Below, one piece after another: positions 31,548-38,707 of a stretch of 64,000 nt of DNA. The stretch covers positions 1,798,001 through 1,862,000 of the forward strand of contig OZ252103.1 of the NCBI GenBank assembly GCA_965248395.1, read 5' to 3'. Each line of letters opens with the position of its first letter. The stretch's first letter is position 1. The DNA is from JAAXHH01 sp965248395 (GTDB lineage Bacteria > JAAXHH01). The notes under the pieces are model-generated. The model was given only the letters and a program-made list of their open reading frames with translations. It made no database searches and was not told the DNA's origin. The translations under genes were made by a program, and so were the position numbers.

Positions 31548-32122
31548 GCTTCTATGATCCGTCTGAGCATTCCGGCTGGATCCATAGCCTGCCATGCGGC
31601 GTCCTGTGCGGCCCCTGCGGCGATCCCTGCGGCCCCTGCGGCGTCCTGTGCGGCCCCTGCAGCGACCAATGCTGGTTCTGCCTTAGGCTCCTGGCACATA
31701 CGGCGCCACTTCTCACCGAAGCCGTGCTTGTCCGCTGTGGGTTGTATAAGGGGCAACACAGTATCCCACATCCAGGCCATGCTCAGTTCCAGCCGCGCCC
31801 GTTCCCTGTCGGGATCTCGGCCGGTGCCAGCAGCGTCGGGCAGCAGGGACCGCCAGGCGGCGCTGTTGCGCATTTCGTCGGGCATAGCGTCCTGGACGCG
31901 AATGATCCAGTTGCCTATGACCTCGGACATGCATTCGGGGATGTCGTCGGTGAGTTCCCCCGTGATAGCCAGGTTGATGGCGGCAATCGAGCAGGCGGCC
32001 TCCTCGGTGCCCAGGCCGGTGGGGATACGGTGCAGGTATTTGCCTTCGAAATCGGTCGCCGTCAGGTATTCCGCCAGGCGGTCGCGGGCGGCAATGTCAA
32101 AGGTTTGTACGTTGTCGTTCAT
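31544..32122 (-). CDS. hypothetical early phage protein, 192 aa
   Basis: ATG 32122 overlaps the upstream stop (32119). The first ~140 residues look folded (FDIAARDRLAEYLTATDFEG; MSEVIGNWIIRVQDAMPDEM; LELSMAWMWDTVLPLIQPTA). The C-terminus has an alanine/glycine repeat encoded by near-identical 15-18 bp DNA units (31600-31670; AGAAQDAAGAAGIAAGAAQD). No known motif. A tryptophan-rich helical core and position suggest an early DNA-metabolism accessory, but this is not shown. Confidence 0.6.
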   Translation of the reverse strand: MNDNVQTFDIAARDRLAEYLTATDFEGKYLHRIPTGLGTEEAACSIAAINLAITGELTDDIPECMSEVIGNWIIRVQDAMPDEMRNSAAWRSLLPDAAGTGRDPDRERARLELSMAWMWDTVLPLIQPTADKHGFGEKWRRMCQEPKAEPALVAAGAAQDAAGAAGIAAGAAQDAAWQAMDPAGMLRRIIEA

Positions 32123-32526
32123 GTTGTCCTCTCTGAATTTTCAGTCGCTCCTAGCAGCAAGGGCATGGCTTTTTCAAACAACGGGGTGCCGTCTGCGGTA
32201 AGCATATACGGCATGAATATACCCTCAAAGGTCAATACCCCGATCTCAAGAGCGGTCATCTGGCCCTTGATCCAATCGCGTAAAATGCTATTGACCGCTA
32301 TGAAACCTTGGTCTAGCCACTTCTTCTCGTATTCTTCCTTTCCCATTCTCCTGTAGTGATTCCAAGGGTTTTGTTTCAAATACATTGTGCCCCAACCCTT
32401 TGCTGATGCCTCCATCTGGACGGTCATGTACATGATATCGGAAGCCAAGTGACAGCGTCCCTTTCTCATAATTCTCCAGAAATCCAACCTCCGATGCACC
32501 AAACTCTTTAAGGAACCTCTGATCAA
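32119..32526 (-). CDS. hypothetical early phage protein, up to 135 aa
   Basis: Ends by overlap with the next gene. The start is uncertain: ATG 32526, and in-frame ATGs at residues 20, 32 and 35. The convincing part begins around MYMTVQMEASAKGWG and continues WIKGQMTALEIGVLTFEGIF. The IS5-family element lies immediately upstream, so the natural promoter-proximal part or ribosome site may have been displaced. Unrecognised. Confidence 0.5.
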   Translation of the reverse strand: MIRGSLKSLVHRRLDFWRIMRKGRCHLASDIMYMTVQMEASAKGWGTMYLKQNPWNHYRRMGKEEYEKKWLDQGFIAVNSILRDWIKGQMTALEIGVLTFEGIFMPYMLTADGTPLFEKAMPLLLGATENSERTT

Positions 32527-32576
32527 GTTTCTGGCATTGCATTTATAAATGAAGTACTATGCAATCGTTCCAAGTC

Positions 32577-33600
32577 CACTATTTTGCAGCGCAGTCTCAC
32601 CGAACAAGCTGAAACGGGGTAGCCGTCCATGAAACAGCGTAGCTTTTCCGACATGGCCTACGATCAGAAGAAGAAAAAGACGCGCAAGGAACGCTTTCTG
32701 GGCGAGATGGACGCGGTATTGCCCTGGCCGGTCCTGCTCGCGCCAGTTCTGGAGCATTATCCGAAAGCGGGCAACGGCCGTCGTCCCATCGGGGCTTCGG
32801 TGATGCTGCGGATCTATTTCATGCAGCAATGGTACGGTCTTAGCGACCCGGCGATGGAAGACAGCCTCTACGACGTAGAATCGATGCGCCGCTTCGCCGG
32901 CGTGGATCTGAACGGCGTGCCGGACGAGACGACGATCTGCAAGTTCCGACACTTTCTGGAGGCGCACGGCCTGACCGAAACATTGTTTCGCAATACGAAG
33001 CGCTACCTTTCCGATCGGGGGATGATGATCAGCGAAGGCACGATCGTGGACGCCACGATCATCCATGCGCCGGCGTCGACGAAGAACAAGGATCGGAAAA
33101 GGGACCCCGAGATGGCCAGCACGAAGAAGGGCAACACCTTTCACTTCGGCATGAAGGCCCACGTGGGCAGCGATCCCAAGGGGCGGGTGCACAGTGTGGC
33201 GACCACCCCCGCCTCGGTGCATGACTCCCAGGTGATGGAGGCTTGTCTGCATGGAAAGGAGAAGGCCATCTATGGCGACAAGGCCTATGCGGACGACAAG
33301 CGAAGGCAAAAGGCCCAGTCCGAAGGCGTTACCTGGCGGGTGCACCGCAAAGCAAAACGCGGCAGGCGCCTTACCTGCGCGGACCGGTCGTTCAACCGCA
33401 AGAGCAATCGCGTAAGGGCCAGGGTCGAACATCCCTTTGGGATCATCAAGCACCTGTGGGGCTATCGCAAGGTAAGATATCGAGGCTTGGCCAAGAACAC
33501 CGCCCAGCTCTTCACCCTGTTCGCCCTGGCCAACTTCTATATGGCGCGGCGCGAACTGGTCGCCACATAGGGACCGGTGCGTCCAAACCGGACGTAACAG
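32577..33600 (+). mobile_element. IS5-family insertion in the prophage early operon
   Basis: A roughly 1-kb insertion on the plus strand inside a run of minus-strand phage genes that are otherwise joined by 4-nt overlaps. The ends are approximate; I could not fix inverted repeats or a target duplication. It opposes the transcription of the early operon and probably has polar effects on the genes from 32526 leftward, including the methyltransferase. Confidence 0.7.
32629..33570 (+). CDS. IS5-family transposase, IS5 group
   Basis: 313 aa, apparently full length. Matches the IS5 pattern throughout: RKERFLGEMDAVLPWPVLL, YPKAGNGRRPIGASVMLRIY, MQQWYGLSDPAMEDSLYDV, GTIVDATIIHAPASTKNKD (first D), HFGMKAHVG, AIYGDKAYAD (second D), and RARVEHPFGIIKHLWGY (E). 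The DDE triad is complete, so it may be active. It is unrelated to the IS3 and IS110 elements at the left edge. Confidence 0.93.
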   Translation: MKQRSFSDMAYDQKKKKTRKERFLGEMDAVLPWPVLLAPVLEHYPKAGNGRRPIGASVMLRIYFMQQWYGLSDPAMEDSLYDVESMRRFAGVDLNGVPDETTICKFRHFLEAHGLTETLFRNTKRYLSDRGMMISEGTIVDATIIHAPASTKNKDRKRDPEMASTKKGNTFHFGMKAHVGSDPKGRVHSVATTPASVHDSQVMEACLHGKEKAIYGDKAYADDKRRQKAQSEGVTWRVHRKAKRGRRLTCADRSFNRKSNRVRARVEHPFGIIKHLWGYRKVRYRGLAKNTAQLFTLFALANFYMARRELVAT

Positions 33601-33841
33601 GGCAAAACGGCTCAAAAGGACCGCATCCTGAGCCCCAATGCCCCGTCTAAACCCGTTAATCGGCTTCGCTTTCATCAGAAACGTCCGCTGTATCGACTCA
33701 TATCATTCCACCCGATCGTATAGTCGGGTTGATCAGAGCTTCCTTAAGTATCTTAGCAATCTCGGTCTTGGCCTTTTCTCCGCTACGGGCGGCTGCACCT
33801 GGTCCTGCAGTCCCAGGCGGCAGATATCGTTCCAGTTCCAG

Positions 33842-34048
33842 CTATCGAACGTCCTCTTGTGATTCATGGTGCAGCTCCTTATTTGCATTGGGATCATCGA
33901 TAAATAGATCATCAATGCATTTGGGACAGGTGACGTGTGCGGATGTGTTGGTGACGATAAAATCGCGCCCGTCAAGGACGATACCGCAAGCGGTGATGAT
34001 ATTCAAATTATCGTCAAGGTCATGGAGAAAATGAGTGTTCATTCCCAT
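33842..34048 (-). CDS. small hypothetical protein, 68 aa
   Basis: ATG 34048 overlaps the end of the upstream gene (34039). Contains ACGIVLDGRDFIVTNTSAHV then TCPKCIDDLFID; a CxxC with neighbouring histidine suggests a zinc-binding turn. Ends at a TAG, after which the same frame stays open to 33698 (ELERYLPPGTAGPGAAARSG, EKAKTEIAKILKEALINPTI) but without a normal start codon. Confidence 0.55.
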   Translation of the reverse strand: MGMNTHFLHDLDDNLNIITACGIVLDGRDFIVTNTSAHVTCPKCIDDLFIDDPNANKELHHESQEDVR

Positions 34049-34317
34049 CCCTCCCGCCCGTTCTCCTCATGCATGGCATGACCATCTTGATGGATTGCTC
34101 GCCAACGCTCGTACTCGGCCTCTTCCTGCTCGTAGAGCCACTGTTCGTACTCGGCCTTGCAACGGGCGCCGAGCAGGTCCTCGATCTCCTTGGGCGTCAA
34201 ACCTGGGTGATTGCGGACAATCTCGGCGCGCCATTTCGCGAGCTGCGGGGATTCGTCCGGAGGGGCTTCCACCGAAGCGGCCTCGCCCCGACATGCCTGT
34301 TCACTGGACGGATTCAC
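34039..34317 (-). CDS. small hypothetical protein, 92 aa
   Basis: Starts at GTG 34317, overlapping the recT stop as GTGA, with AGGAGG in the recT end as ribosome site. The longer ORF extending into recT is rejected. Acidic and helical: LAKWRAEIVRNHPGLTPKEI, LLGARCKAEYEQWLYEQEEA. No motif recognised. It is coupled to RecT, so a recombination accessory is possible. Confidence 0.6.
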   Translation of the reverse strand: MNPSSEQACRGEAASVEAPPDESPQLAKWRAEIVRNHPGLTPKEIEDLLGARCKAEYEQWLYEQEEAEYERWRAIHQDGHAMHEENGREGWE

Positions 34318-35447
34318 GAGGTAGCCTCCTGACCGTTCACAGGCTCGGTCACCGTATCTTCGGCAGCGGCCTCGCCACCGTCGTCCGTCTTCGCCGACTT
34401 CAACCGGTCTTCCAATCCGGAAGCGATGTTGTTCAGGTAGGCGTAAATCGCCTTTGCCTTGTGCGCATTGAGCTGCGGATCCTTCGAGCTCTCCAGTTCG
34501 AAAGCCATGAATGCCCTGGCGTACCGTTCGTCGACCCATTCCTTGATCTCGGCGAGGGCCTCCTCTGTGTCCTCATCCCCTCTCTTTGCTTTTCGGTTCT
34601 CGATGCACGTCTTCTGCAGCCTGTTGCGCATGGCGAGGAGGCCCTTGCGGAACCTCTCGCCCTCCTCGGATTCGAACCAGAACGGTTCCTCTGACGCGCC
34701 TTCGGCGTCCCCCGACGCTTTGGTTGCGTCCCCCGACGCTTTGGTTGCGTCCCCCGACGCTCCTTCCTGCGATGGCTTGCCCTGTGCGGAGGCCTTGTCG
34801 GGCACGGGGATCTTTTCGGGTACTAGCGGCTCGTCTTCGGGGGGCAGCGCTCCGTTGAGGGAGGGATCAGGCTTGGCGATCTTCGCCGGCGGCCGGCCGG
34901 GTTTGATCTCTGCGCCGGGATCCCGGGAGGAGCCATTGAACGAGTCGTCGAAATCCCGAACCTCCTCAGTCGAGTATATGCCTACGGCCACACCGGGGCA
35001 TACAGTGCGGATCCCTTCGGACAGGACGCGGGCGCGGAGCATCTGGCGGGGATACTTCTTCCAGTTCATCTTGCTTGCCAGGCCCGCCTGTGCGGCGCGC
35101 GCGATCGTCCATTCAACCTCCACCTGGCCGCCCTGGGGGTGCGAGAAGGTCGCGGAAACGGCCTCGTCATCGTACCTCCCCCATTTGATGGCGCCGCCGG
35201 CGGACTGGAAGCGGGTGTACATCGCGTCGATCTTGAGCGATGGCGTGCCGTCGATGATGTGGTAGTCCCTCGCGGCCAGCGCCGGGTGCCGTCCTTCGGC
35301 CTGGGAGACCAGCATGATTGCTATGGCCTGTTCCGGGGTCCTGACGCCGTAGAGCCTGGATGCGGCTATGTACTGCCCCATACGCTCGATGTCGCTCAGT
35401 GGAATCATCAGATTGCCGTTGTGCTGGGTGGTCAACTCTCTGGACAT
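34314..35447 (-). CDS. recT: RecT-family single-strand annealing protein
   Basis: 377 aa from ATG 35447 (TTGGAGGTATCACCG ribosome site; the ORF upstream to 35537 is rejected). The N-terminal half carries the RecT core: QAIAIMLVSQAEGRHPALAA, LKIDAMYTRFQSAGGAIKWG, MNWKKYPRQMLRARVLSEGI and VGIYSTEEVRDF. The middle has a tandem repeat (SGDATKA x3) encoded by 21-bp repeats at 34705-34763. The C-terminal 130 residues are helical. It anneals complementary single strands during phage replication and recombination. No RecE/exonuclease partner or SSB gene is visible next to it. Confidence 0.85.
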   Translation of the reverse strand: MSRELTTQHNGNLMIPLSDIERMGQYIAASRLYGVRTPEQAIAIMLVSQAEGRHPALAARDYHIIDGTPSLKIDAMYTRFQSAGGAIKWGRYDDEAVSATFSHPQGGQVEVEWTIARAAQAGLASKMNWKKYPRQMLRARVLSEGIRTVCPGVAVGIYSTEEVRDFDDSFNGSSRDPGAEIKPGRPPAKIAKPDPSLNGALPPEDEPLVPEKIPVPDKASAQGKPSQEGASGDATKASGDATKASGDAEGASEEPFWFESEEGERFRKGLLAMRNRLQKTCIENRKAKRGDEDTEEALAEIKEWVDERYARAFMAFELESSKDPQLNAHKAKAIYAYLNNIASGLEDRLKSAKTDDGGEAAAEDTVTEPVNGQEATS

Positions 35448-35716
35448 CGGTGATACCTCCAACAGTCGGAGAAGCTGCGAATACCTCGTATTCGTTTTCC
35501 CCTTGTCTCGATTTTTATGGGATTTATATATACACATATGTTAAGTACTTCTGGTGGTGGATTCAAGGGATAAGTGCGATTTTTCTTGTCCCTTGAACCT
35601 CCGTTACGCTTTAATGAAGAAGGGGGGATGCCGGCACCTAAAGGTGGTTACGCTACACCTGGTCCGGTGGCCCTTCTTGGTGGCGAGCCAGGGCTATAGG
35701 TTGTGGTGACCCGTGA

Positions 35717-35772
35717 CGCCCTGGCTTCGCCTTTTCCTGCCGGAGGCCTTGCGTCTGTGCGTCGGCCCCCGG
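35717..35772. repeat. 56-nt element, copy 1 (leader of recT operon)
   Basis: Matches 36343-36398 with one mismatch in 56 nt, while the flanking sequence is far more diverged. Read on the minus strand it lies about 75-130 nt downstream of the leftward promoter at 35848-35876 and can form a 9-bp stem CCGGGGGCC/GGCCTCCGG plus a small GGCGAAGCC hairpin. It may be a structured leader RNA. Confidence 0.7.
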
Positions 35773-35847
35773 CGTCTTCTGCGTTTGGTTCGATAGGCGA
35801 CTCCTTTTGTGGTTTTAGGCTGCGTTACTTTTACCAGCAACACTCAC

Positions 35848-35876
35848 ATAATATATAACTAATGTAAACAAGTCAA
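35848..35876 (-). promoter_or_regulatory. leftward promoter for the recT operon
   Basis: Minus strand: TTGACT (35876-35871), 17-bp spacer, TATTAT (35853-35848). It lies in an A/T-rich region between divergent repressor and recT genes, with a leader of about 390 nt before recT. The same box pair and spacer recur at 36474-36502. Confidence 0.6.
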
Positions 35877-35905
35877 CGATAATAACTAAAAACTGACAAT
35901 TTATC

Positions 35906-35934
35906 TTGACCAGACTTATATGACTCGTTACTTA
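35906..35934 (+). promoter_or_regulatory. rightward promoter candidate for repressor 1
   Basis: TTGACC (35906-35911), 17-bp spacer, TACTTA (35929-35934), just upstream of the gene starting at 35949. The -10 match is weak and the start would be nearly leaderless, so confidence is modest. Confidence 0.35.
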
Positions 35935-35948
35935 TAAGGATACGGCTG

Positions 35949-36341
35949 ATGGACGATTCAGAGTTGATCGAGATTGCCCGCAAACTTGGCGATGAAGGCC
36001 AGCCCGAAGAAATCCTTCAGTCCCTCTGTAAATTGATCGCGCTGGTGGCAACAAACCTAAAACAAAAGGAAGCTGACGACCGCCAACATATGACACTGGA
36101 ACAATACGTCCAATACATAAAGGAAACCGAGGGGCGAGGAGCAATGAAGGCCTTCGCGGAACGCATTGGCGTAGCACCTAGTGATCTAAGCCGAATTTTG
36201 GGAGGCGATACTAGTTTCCGACTTGACACCATGCAGAAGATCGAGAAGGCCAGCGGCGGCCGCGTCAGCCGTGTCGGGGACTTCGTGATTACCAGGCCAC
36301 GTAAGAAACAGGGCAAGCCAGGTAGGCCGAAGGGGTCTTAG
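35949..36341 (+). CDS. XRE-like HTH repressor, copy 1
   Basis: 130 aa. The helical N-terminus (ELIEIARKLGDEGQPEEILQ) is followed by a lambda-type HTH at about 65-105: GAMKAFAERIGVAPSDLSRI, LGGDTSFRLDTMQKIEKASG, then a basic tail ending RKKQGKPGRPKGS. It sits divergent to the recT operon, as a lysogeny repressor would, and has a close paralogue at 36600. The tail sequence is repeated a third time at 37904-37990. It probably binds the duplicated promoter regions on both sides of itself. Confidence 0.75.
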   Translation: MDDSELIEIARKLGDEGQPEEILQSLCKLIALVATNLKQKEADDRQHMTLEQYVQYIKETEGRGAMKAFAERIGVAPSDLSRILGGDTSFRLDTMQKIEKASGGRVSRVGDFVITRPRKKQGKPGRPKGS

Positions 36342-36342
36342 G

Positions 36343-36398
36343 CGCCCTGGCTTCGCCTTTTCCTGCCGGAGGCCTTGCGTCTGTGCGGCGGCCCCCGG
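36343..36398. repeat. 56-nt element, copy 2
   Basis: One-mismatch copy of 35717-35772, beginning immediately after the stop of repressor 1 and lying about 75-130 nt downstream, on the minus strand, of the leftward promoter at 36474-36502. Relative placement to its promoter is the same as in copy 1. Confidence 0.7.
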
Positions 36399-36473
36399 AG
36401 TGGTTTGTGGGTATGGTCTATAGGCGATTCCTTTCTGGTTTGGTGGGACGTTTTCTACTTCGCCAACACAAAC

Positions 36474-36502
36474 ATAATAATCCGAAACCATGACTAAGTC
36501 AA
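36474..36502 (-). promoter_or_regulatory. second leftward promoter (duplicate)
   Basis: Minus strand: TTGACT (36502-36497), 17-bp spacer, TATTAT (36479-36474), identical in boxes and spacing to the recT-operon promoter. A transcript from here would run antisense through repressor 1 toward the recT operon. Confidence 0.55.
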
Positions 36503-36554
36503 GTTTAAATCGGATTATAACCCGATATAATTTGCTTTAATCACGTTTATGTAG

Positions 36555-36583
36555 TTGACACGACCACAATCTGATTGTAATAA
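36555..36583 (+). promoter_or_regulatory. rightward promoter for repressor 2
   Basis: TTGACA (36555-36560), 17-bp spacer, TAATAA (36578-36583), immediately upstream of ATG 36600. Just before it an ATTATA/TATAAT inverted repeat lies near 36519-36534, a possible operator. Confidence 0.6.
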
Positions 36584-36599
36584 CCATAGGTACGTGGGA

Positions 36600-36986
36600 A
36601 TGACAGACCAGGAGTTACACGAGATTGCAGCAAGAATAAGTGACTCTGAAGAACTGGTCACTTTTTTGAGGCGATTGCTTAATCTCCTGGAGGAGAGAGA
36701 ACCCCTCAAAGAGGATATAGAATTCGAATACATGACGCTGGAAGAATACGTAGAACACATAAAGAGCACAGAAGGATACGGAGCCATGAAGGCATTCGCG
36801 GAACGCACGGGAATGACCACTCAGGAACTCTATCGTTTGTTGAGAGGTAATCGCCCAAATGTAAGGCTGGATACTATGTTGAAGATTCAGAAGGCAAGTG
36901 GTGGGCGGATTTCAAGGATAGAAGATTTCGTGATTACCAGGTCACGTAAGAAACAGGGCCGGCCAGGTCGACCGAAGAGGTCTTAA
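36600..36986 (+). CDS. XRE-like HTH repressor, copy 2
   Basis: 128 aa from ATG 36600; the in-frame start at 36555 would lie on the promoter -35 box. Paralogue of the 35949 gene along its whole length (YMTLEEYVEHIKSTEGYGAM; FAERTGMTTQELYRLLRGNR; RLDTMLKIQKASGGRISRIE; RKKQGRPGRPKRS). The recognition helix differs (TTQELYRLLRG versus APSDLSRILGG), so the two may bind different operators. It is followed after 9 nt by the 303-aa gene, with which it probably forms one transcript. Confidence 0.75.
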   Translation: MTDQELHEIAARISDSEELVTFLRRLLNLLEEREPLKEDIEFEYMTLEEYVEHIKSTEGYGAMKAFAERTGMTTQELYRLLRGNRPNVRLDTMLKIQKASGGRISRIEDFVITRSRKKQGRPGRPKRS

Positions 36987-36995
36987 GGGAAAGAT

Positions 36996-37907
36996 ATGGT
37001 AATGACTTCTCCCAAGAACCACGAAGAATTTATAGTGACTTTTCACGGTCCGGCTGTCGACGACCATTCCATGAGTGCGCGCGATCTCGGCGAATCCATG
37101 CTTGCGCTCGGTAGTCTCGTGGAGATTGCCAGTGTAAAACTATATGGACCTGAAAATAAGGGGGAACTGCTCATAAAAGGCCCGAGGTCTGGGTCATTTG
37201 AAGTGGCGTATCAGATATTGGGAGAGCAGGTCGGTTCACTGTTTAGACAAAATCCAGTAGGTGTCATACAACTGCTCATTGGGATGAGCGGTTTGAATGT
37301 CTTGGGATTGATTCAACTCTACCGGGCCTTAAAAGGCAAGTTGCCCAAAGAGACATACATAGAAGGGAACAATACACACCTTTCTGTCAATGGCACAAAC
37401 AGCAACATAATAGTTTTAAACGAAACGTATCAAATGTACACGGATCCACATACAAGACAAACCATGCGATCTGTACTTACACCGTTGTCTGGGGACCGAA
37501 TGGAGCGTGTGGATTTCAAGCAAAACGATGACGTTCAAACAGTCACTAAAGGTGAGATTGAGTACTACGAAGTTGAATTGGACGGAGACCCTGACCACAA
37601 CGAAATGACACAGACACTGTATGTAGCGATTGCAAGTTTCTCATTCAAACCCGGTGAGAAGTGGCGTGTCTCTACTGGCGAAGATGATACTCCGTTCTTC
37701 GTCGAAATAACAGACAAACGGTTTGTGGAAAATGTCTCGCATGGTGTTGAACGATTCAAGGCCAAGGACGTGCTGCATGTGAAACTGAAAACAATTCAAT
37801 CGCTGGAAGATGGTAGGTTAAAGACAGAAAGAGAGGTCATTAAGGTCCTCAAACACCTTCCTGTTGAAGAACAGACGACCATAGACTTTGACTCCAACAC
37901 TACATGA
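36996..37907 (+). CDS. hypothetical protein, 303 aa (DUF7946-like?)
   Basis: The N-terminus reads FIVTFHGPAVDDHSMSARDL, GESMLALGSLVEIASVKLYG, then IKGPRSGSFEVAYQI. This is reminiscent of a family of uncharacterised proteins with a tydGpal.dh.mdvrdLapaLlalg...kGSFev pattern (DUF7946 as I recall it; uncertain). A glycine/leucine-rich segment at about 83-108 (VGVIQLLIGMSGLNVLGLIQ) may insert in or pack against membrane. The C-terminal half is beta-rich and charged (SFSFKPGEKWRVSTGEDDTP). Cotranscribed with repressor 2 in the lysogeny region, it is probably expressed in the prophage state, a position favoured by exclusion or defence genes. Confidence 0.6.
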   Translation: MVMTSPKNHEEFIVTFHGPAVDDHSMSARDLGESMLALGSLVEIASVKLYGPENKGELLIKGPRSGSFEVAYQILGEQVGSLFRQNPVGVIQLLIGMSGLNVLGLIQLYRALKGKLPKETYIEGNNTHLSVNGTNSNIIVLNETYQMYTDPHTRQTMRSVLTPLSGDRMERVDFKQNDDVQTVTKGEIEYYEVELDGDPDHNEMTQTLYVAIASFSFKPGEKWRVSTGEDDTPFFVEITDKRFVENVSHGVERFKAKDVLHVKLKTIQSLEDGRLKTEREVIKVLKHLPVEEQTTIDFDSNTT

Positions 37908-37990
37908 ACAGCGTAAGCCGAGCCGAAGATTTCGTGATCACCAGGCCACGCAAAAAGCGGGGCAAAACAGGACGGCAGAAGGGAACATAG
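37904..37990 (+). pseudogene. orphan repressor C-terminal tail (third copy)
   Basis: The ATG overlaps the previous stop (ATGA) and opens a 28-codon frame: MNSVSRAEDFVITRPRKKRG then KTGRQKGT and stop. It matches the ends of both repressors (SRVGDFVITRPRKKQG; SRIEDFVITRSRKKQG) but the HTH is gone. A third repressor copy appears to have been replaced by the 303-aa gene. Confidence 0.7.
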
Positions 37991-37999
37991 GGGAAGAAA

Positions 38000-38028
38000 G
38001 GGGCGGGTGACTGCACATCACCCGCCCC
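38000..38028. terminator. perfect 11-bp G/C-rich hairpin
   Basis: GGGGCGGGTGA (38000-38010) pairs with TCACCCGCCCC (38018-38028) around a 7-nt loop, just after the repressor/303-aa unit. No T-run follows on the plus strand; on the minus strand TTTCTT follows. It may end transcription in either direction or protect the 3' end. Confidence 0.5.
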
Positions 38029-38236
38029 AGGCGCCATCTGCGCACATCAGACCCGAACAACACCCCTGAGAAGGCTGTTAGTACCGGCCATTTGTACGAC
38101 AGAGGTATTCTCATTATATCCCCACTGGAACATTCTGTCAATCGCGTATGGCCCCAGGTTTTTCTGTTGACTGGCGTCTCGCAGCCATATACTATACAAA
38201 TGTTAAGTAATTCCCCTTCTAAATCAGGTGTCTGCA

Positions 38237-38419
38237 ATGAGTATTCCGGAATCGGAAAAGATGCTTTTCCTGTCGCTCGAGGCTGTGCAGCGTCAGCTGA
38301 AACTCGCCAGAAACCTTGGTGACAGCAAGGCGATTGAAAGCCATGAAAAGCGCATACGAGCGCTATCTGAGCAGATCCGGCAGCAGCGCAGTAAAACGCC
38401 GCATAAAAGGGAGCTTTAG
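38237..38419 (+). CDS. small helical protein, 60 aa
   Basis: ATG 38237 (GTG 38228 in frame is an alternative). Short charged helix: KMLFLSLEAVQRQLKLARNL, HEKRIRALSEQIRQQRSK. Coiled-coil character. Its stop is directly followed by the ATG of the excisionase-like gene (TAG ATG). Role unknown; probably part of the int/xis operon. Confidence 0.55.
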   Translation: MSIPESEKMLFLSLEAVQRQLKLARNLGDSKAIESHEKRIRALSEQIRQQRSKTPHKREL

Positions 38420-38707
38420 ATGAAGAAAACCGACTCTGCAAAACCGGATCCGGAGATCCCGGTAAGGTGGCTCGACAAGTCACAACTGTCCGAGTATTTA
38501 GGAATAGCTGTAGATACTATCAATAAGTACATCAGCAATCGCAGGATCCCCTACATCAAGGTGCCGAGTTCCAGTAAGGTGTGTTTCGACATTCGAGAAA
38601 TCGATGACTGGATGAGAAAGGGGCGGGTACAGACCGTTCAGGAAGAAATGGAAGAGAAGAAGAGGGCTCTGCTGGATGGCGAAGTTACGAAAGCGAATGG
38701 ACCGTAA
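38420..38707 (+). CDS. excisionase-like HTH (MerR/AlpA type)
   Basis: 95 aa. A winged-helix-like segment WLDKSQLSEYLGIAVDTINK, YISNRRIPYIKVPSSSKVCF, DIREIDDWMRKG is the standard HTH_17/AlpA-excisionase pattern (choose-helix, then RIPyikvg..v.F...eidaWi). It overlaps the integrase start by 32 nt. A directionality factor for prophage excision is the natural reading; binding sites were not identified. Confidence 0.75.
   Translation: MKKTDSAKPDPEIPVRWLDKSQLSEYLGIAVDTINKYISNRRIPYIKVPSSSKVCFDIREIDDWMRKGRVQTVQEEMEEKKRALLDGEVTKANGP

Noticed and set aside
32557..33675. Minus-strand ORF (372 codons) across the IS5 element
   Set aside because: Mirror frame of the transposase; product has no recognisable motif.
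34039..34539. Full 166-codon reading of the gene after recT
   Set aside because: The first 74 codons are the recT 3' end in another frame; GTG 34317 with GTGA overlap gives the sensible 92-aa gene.
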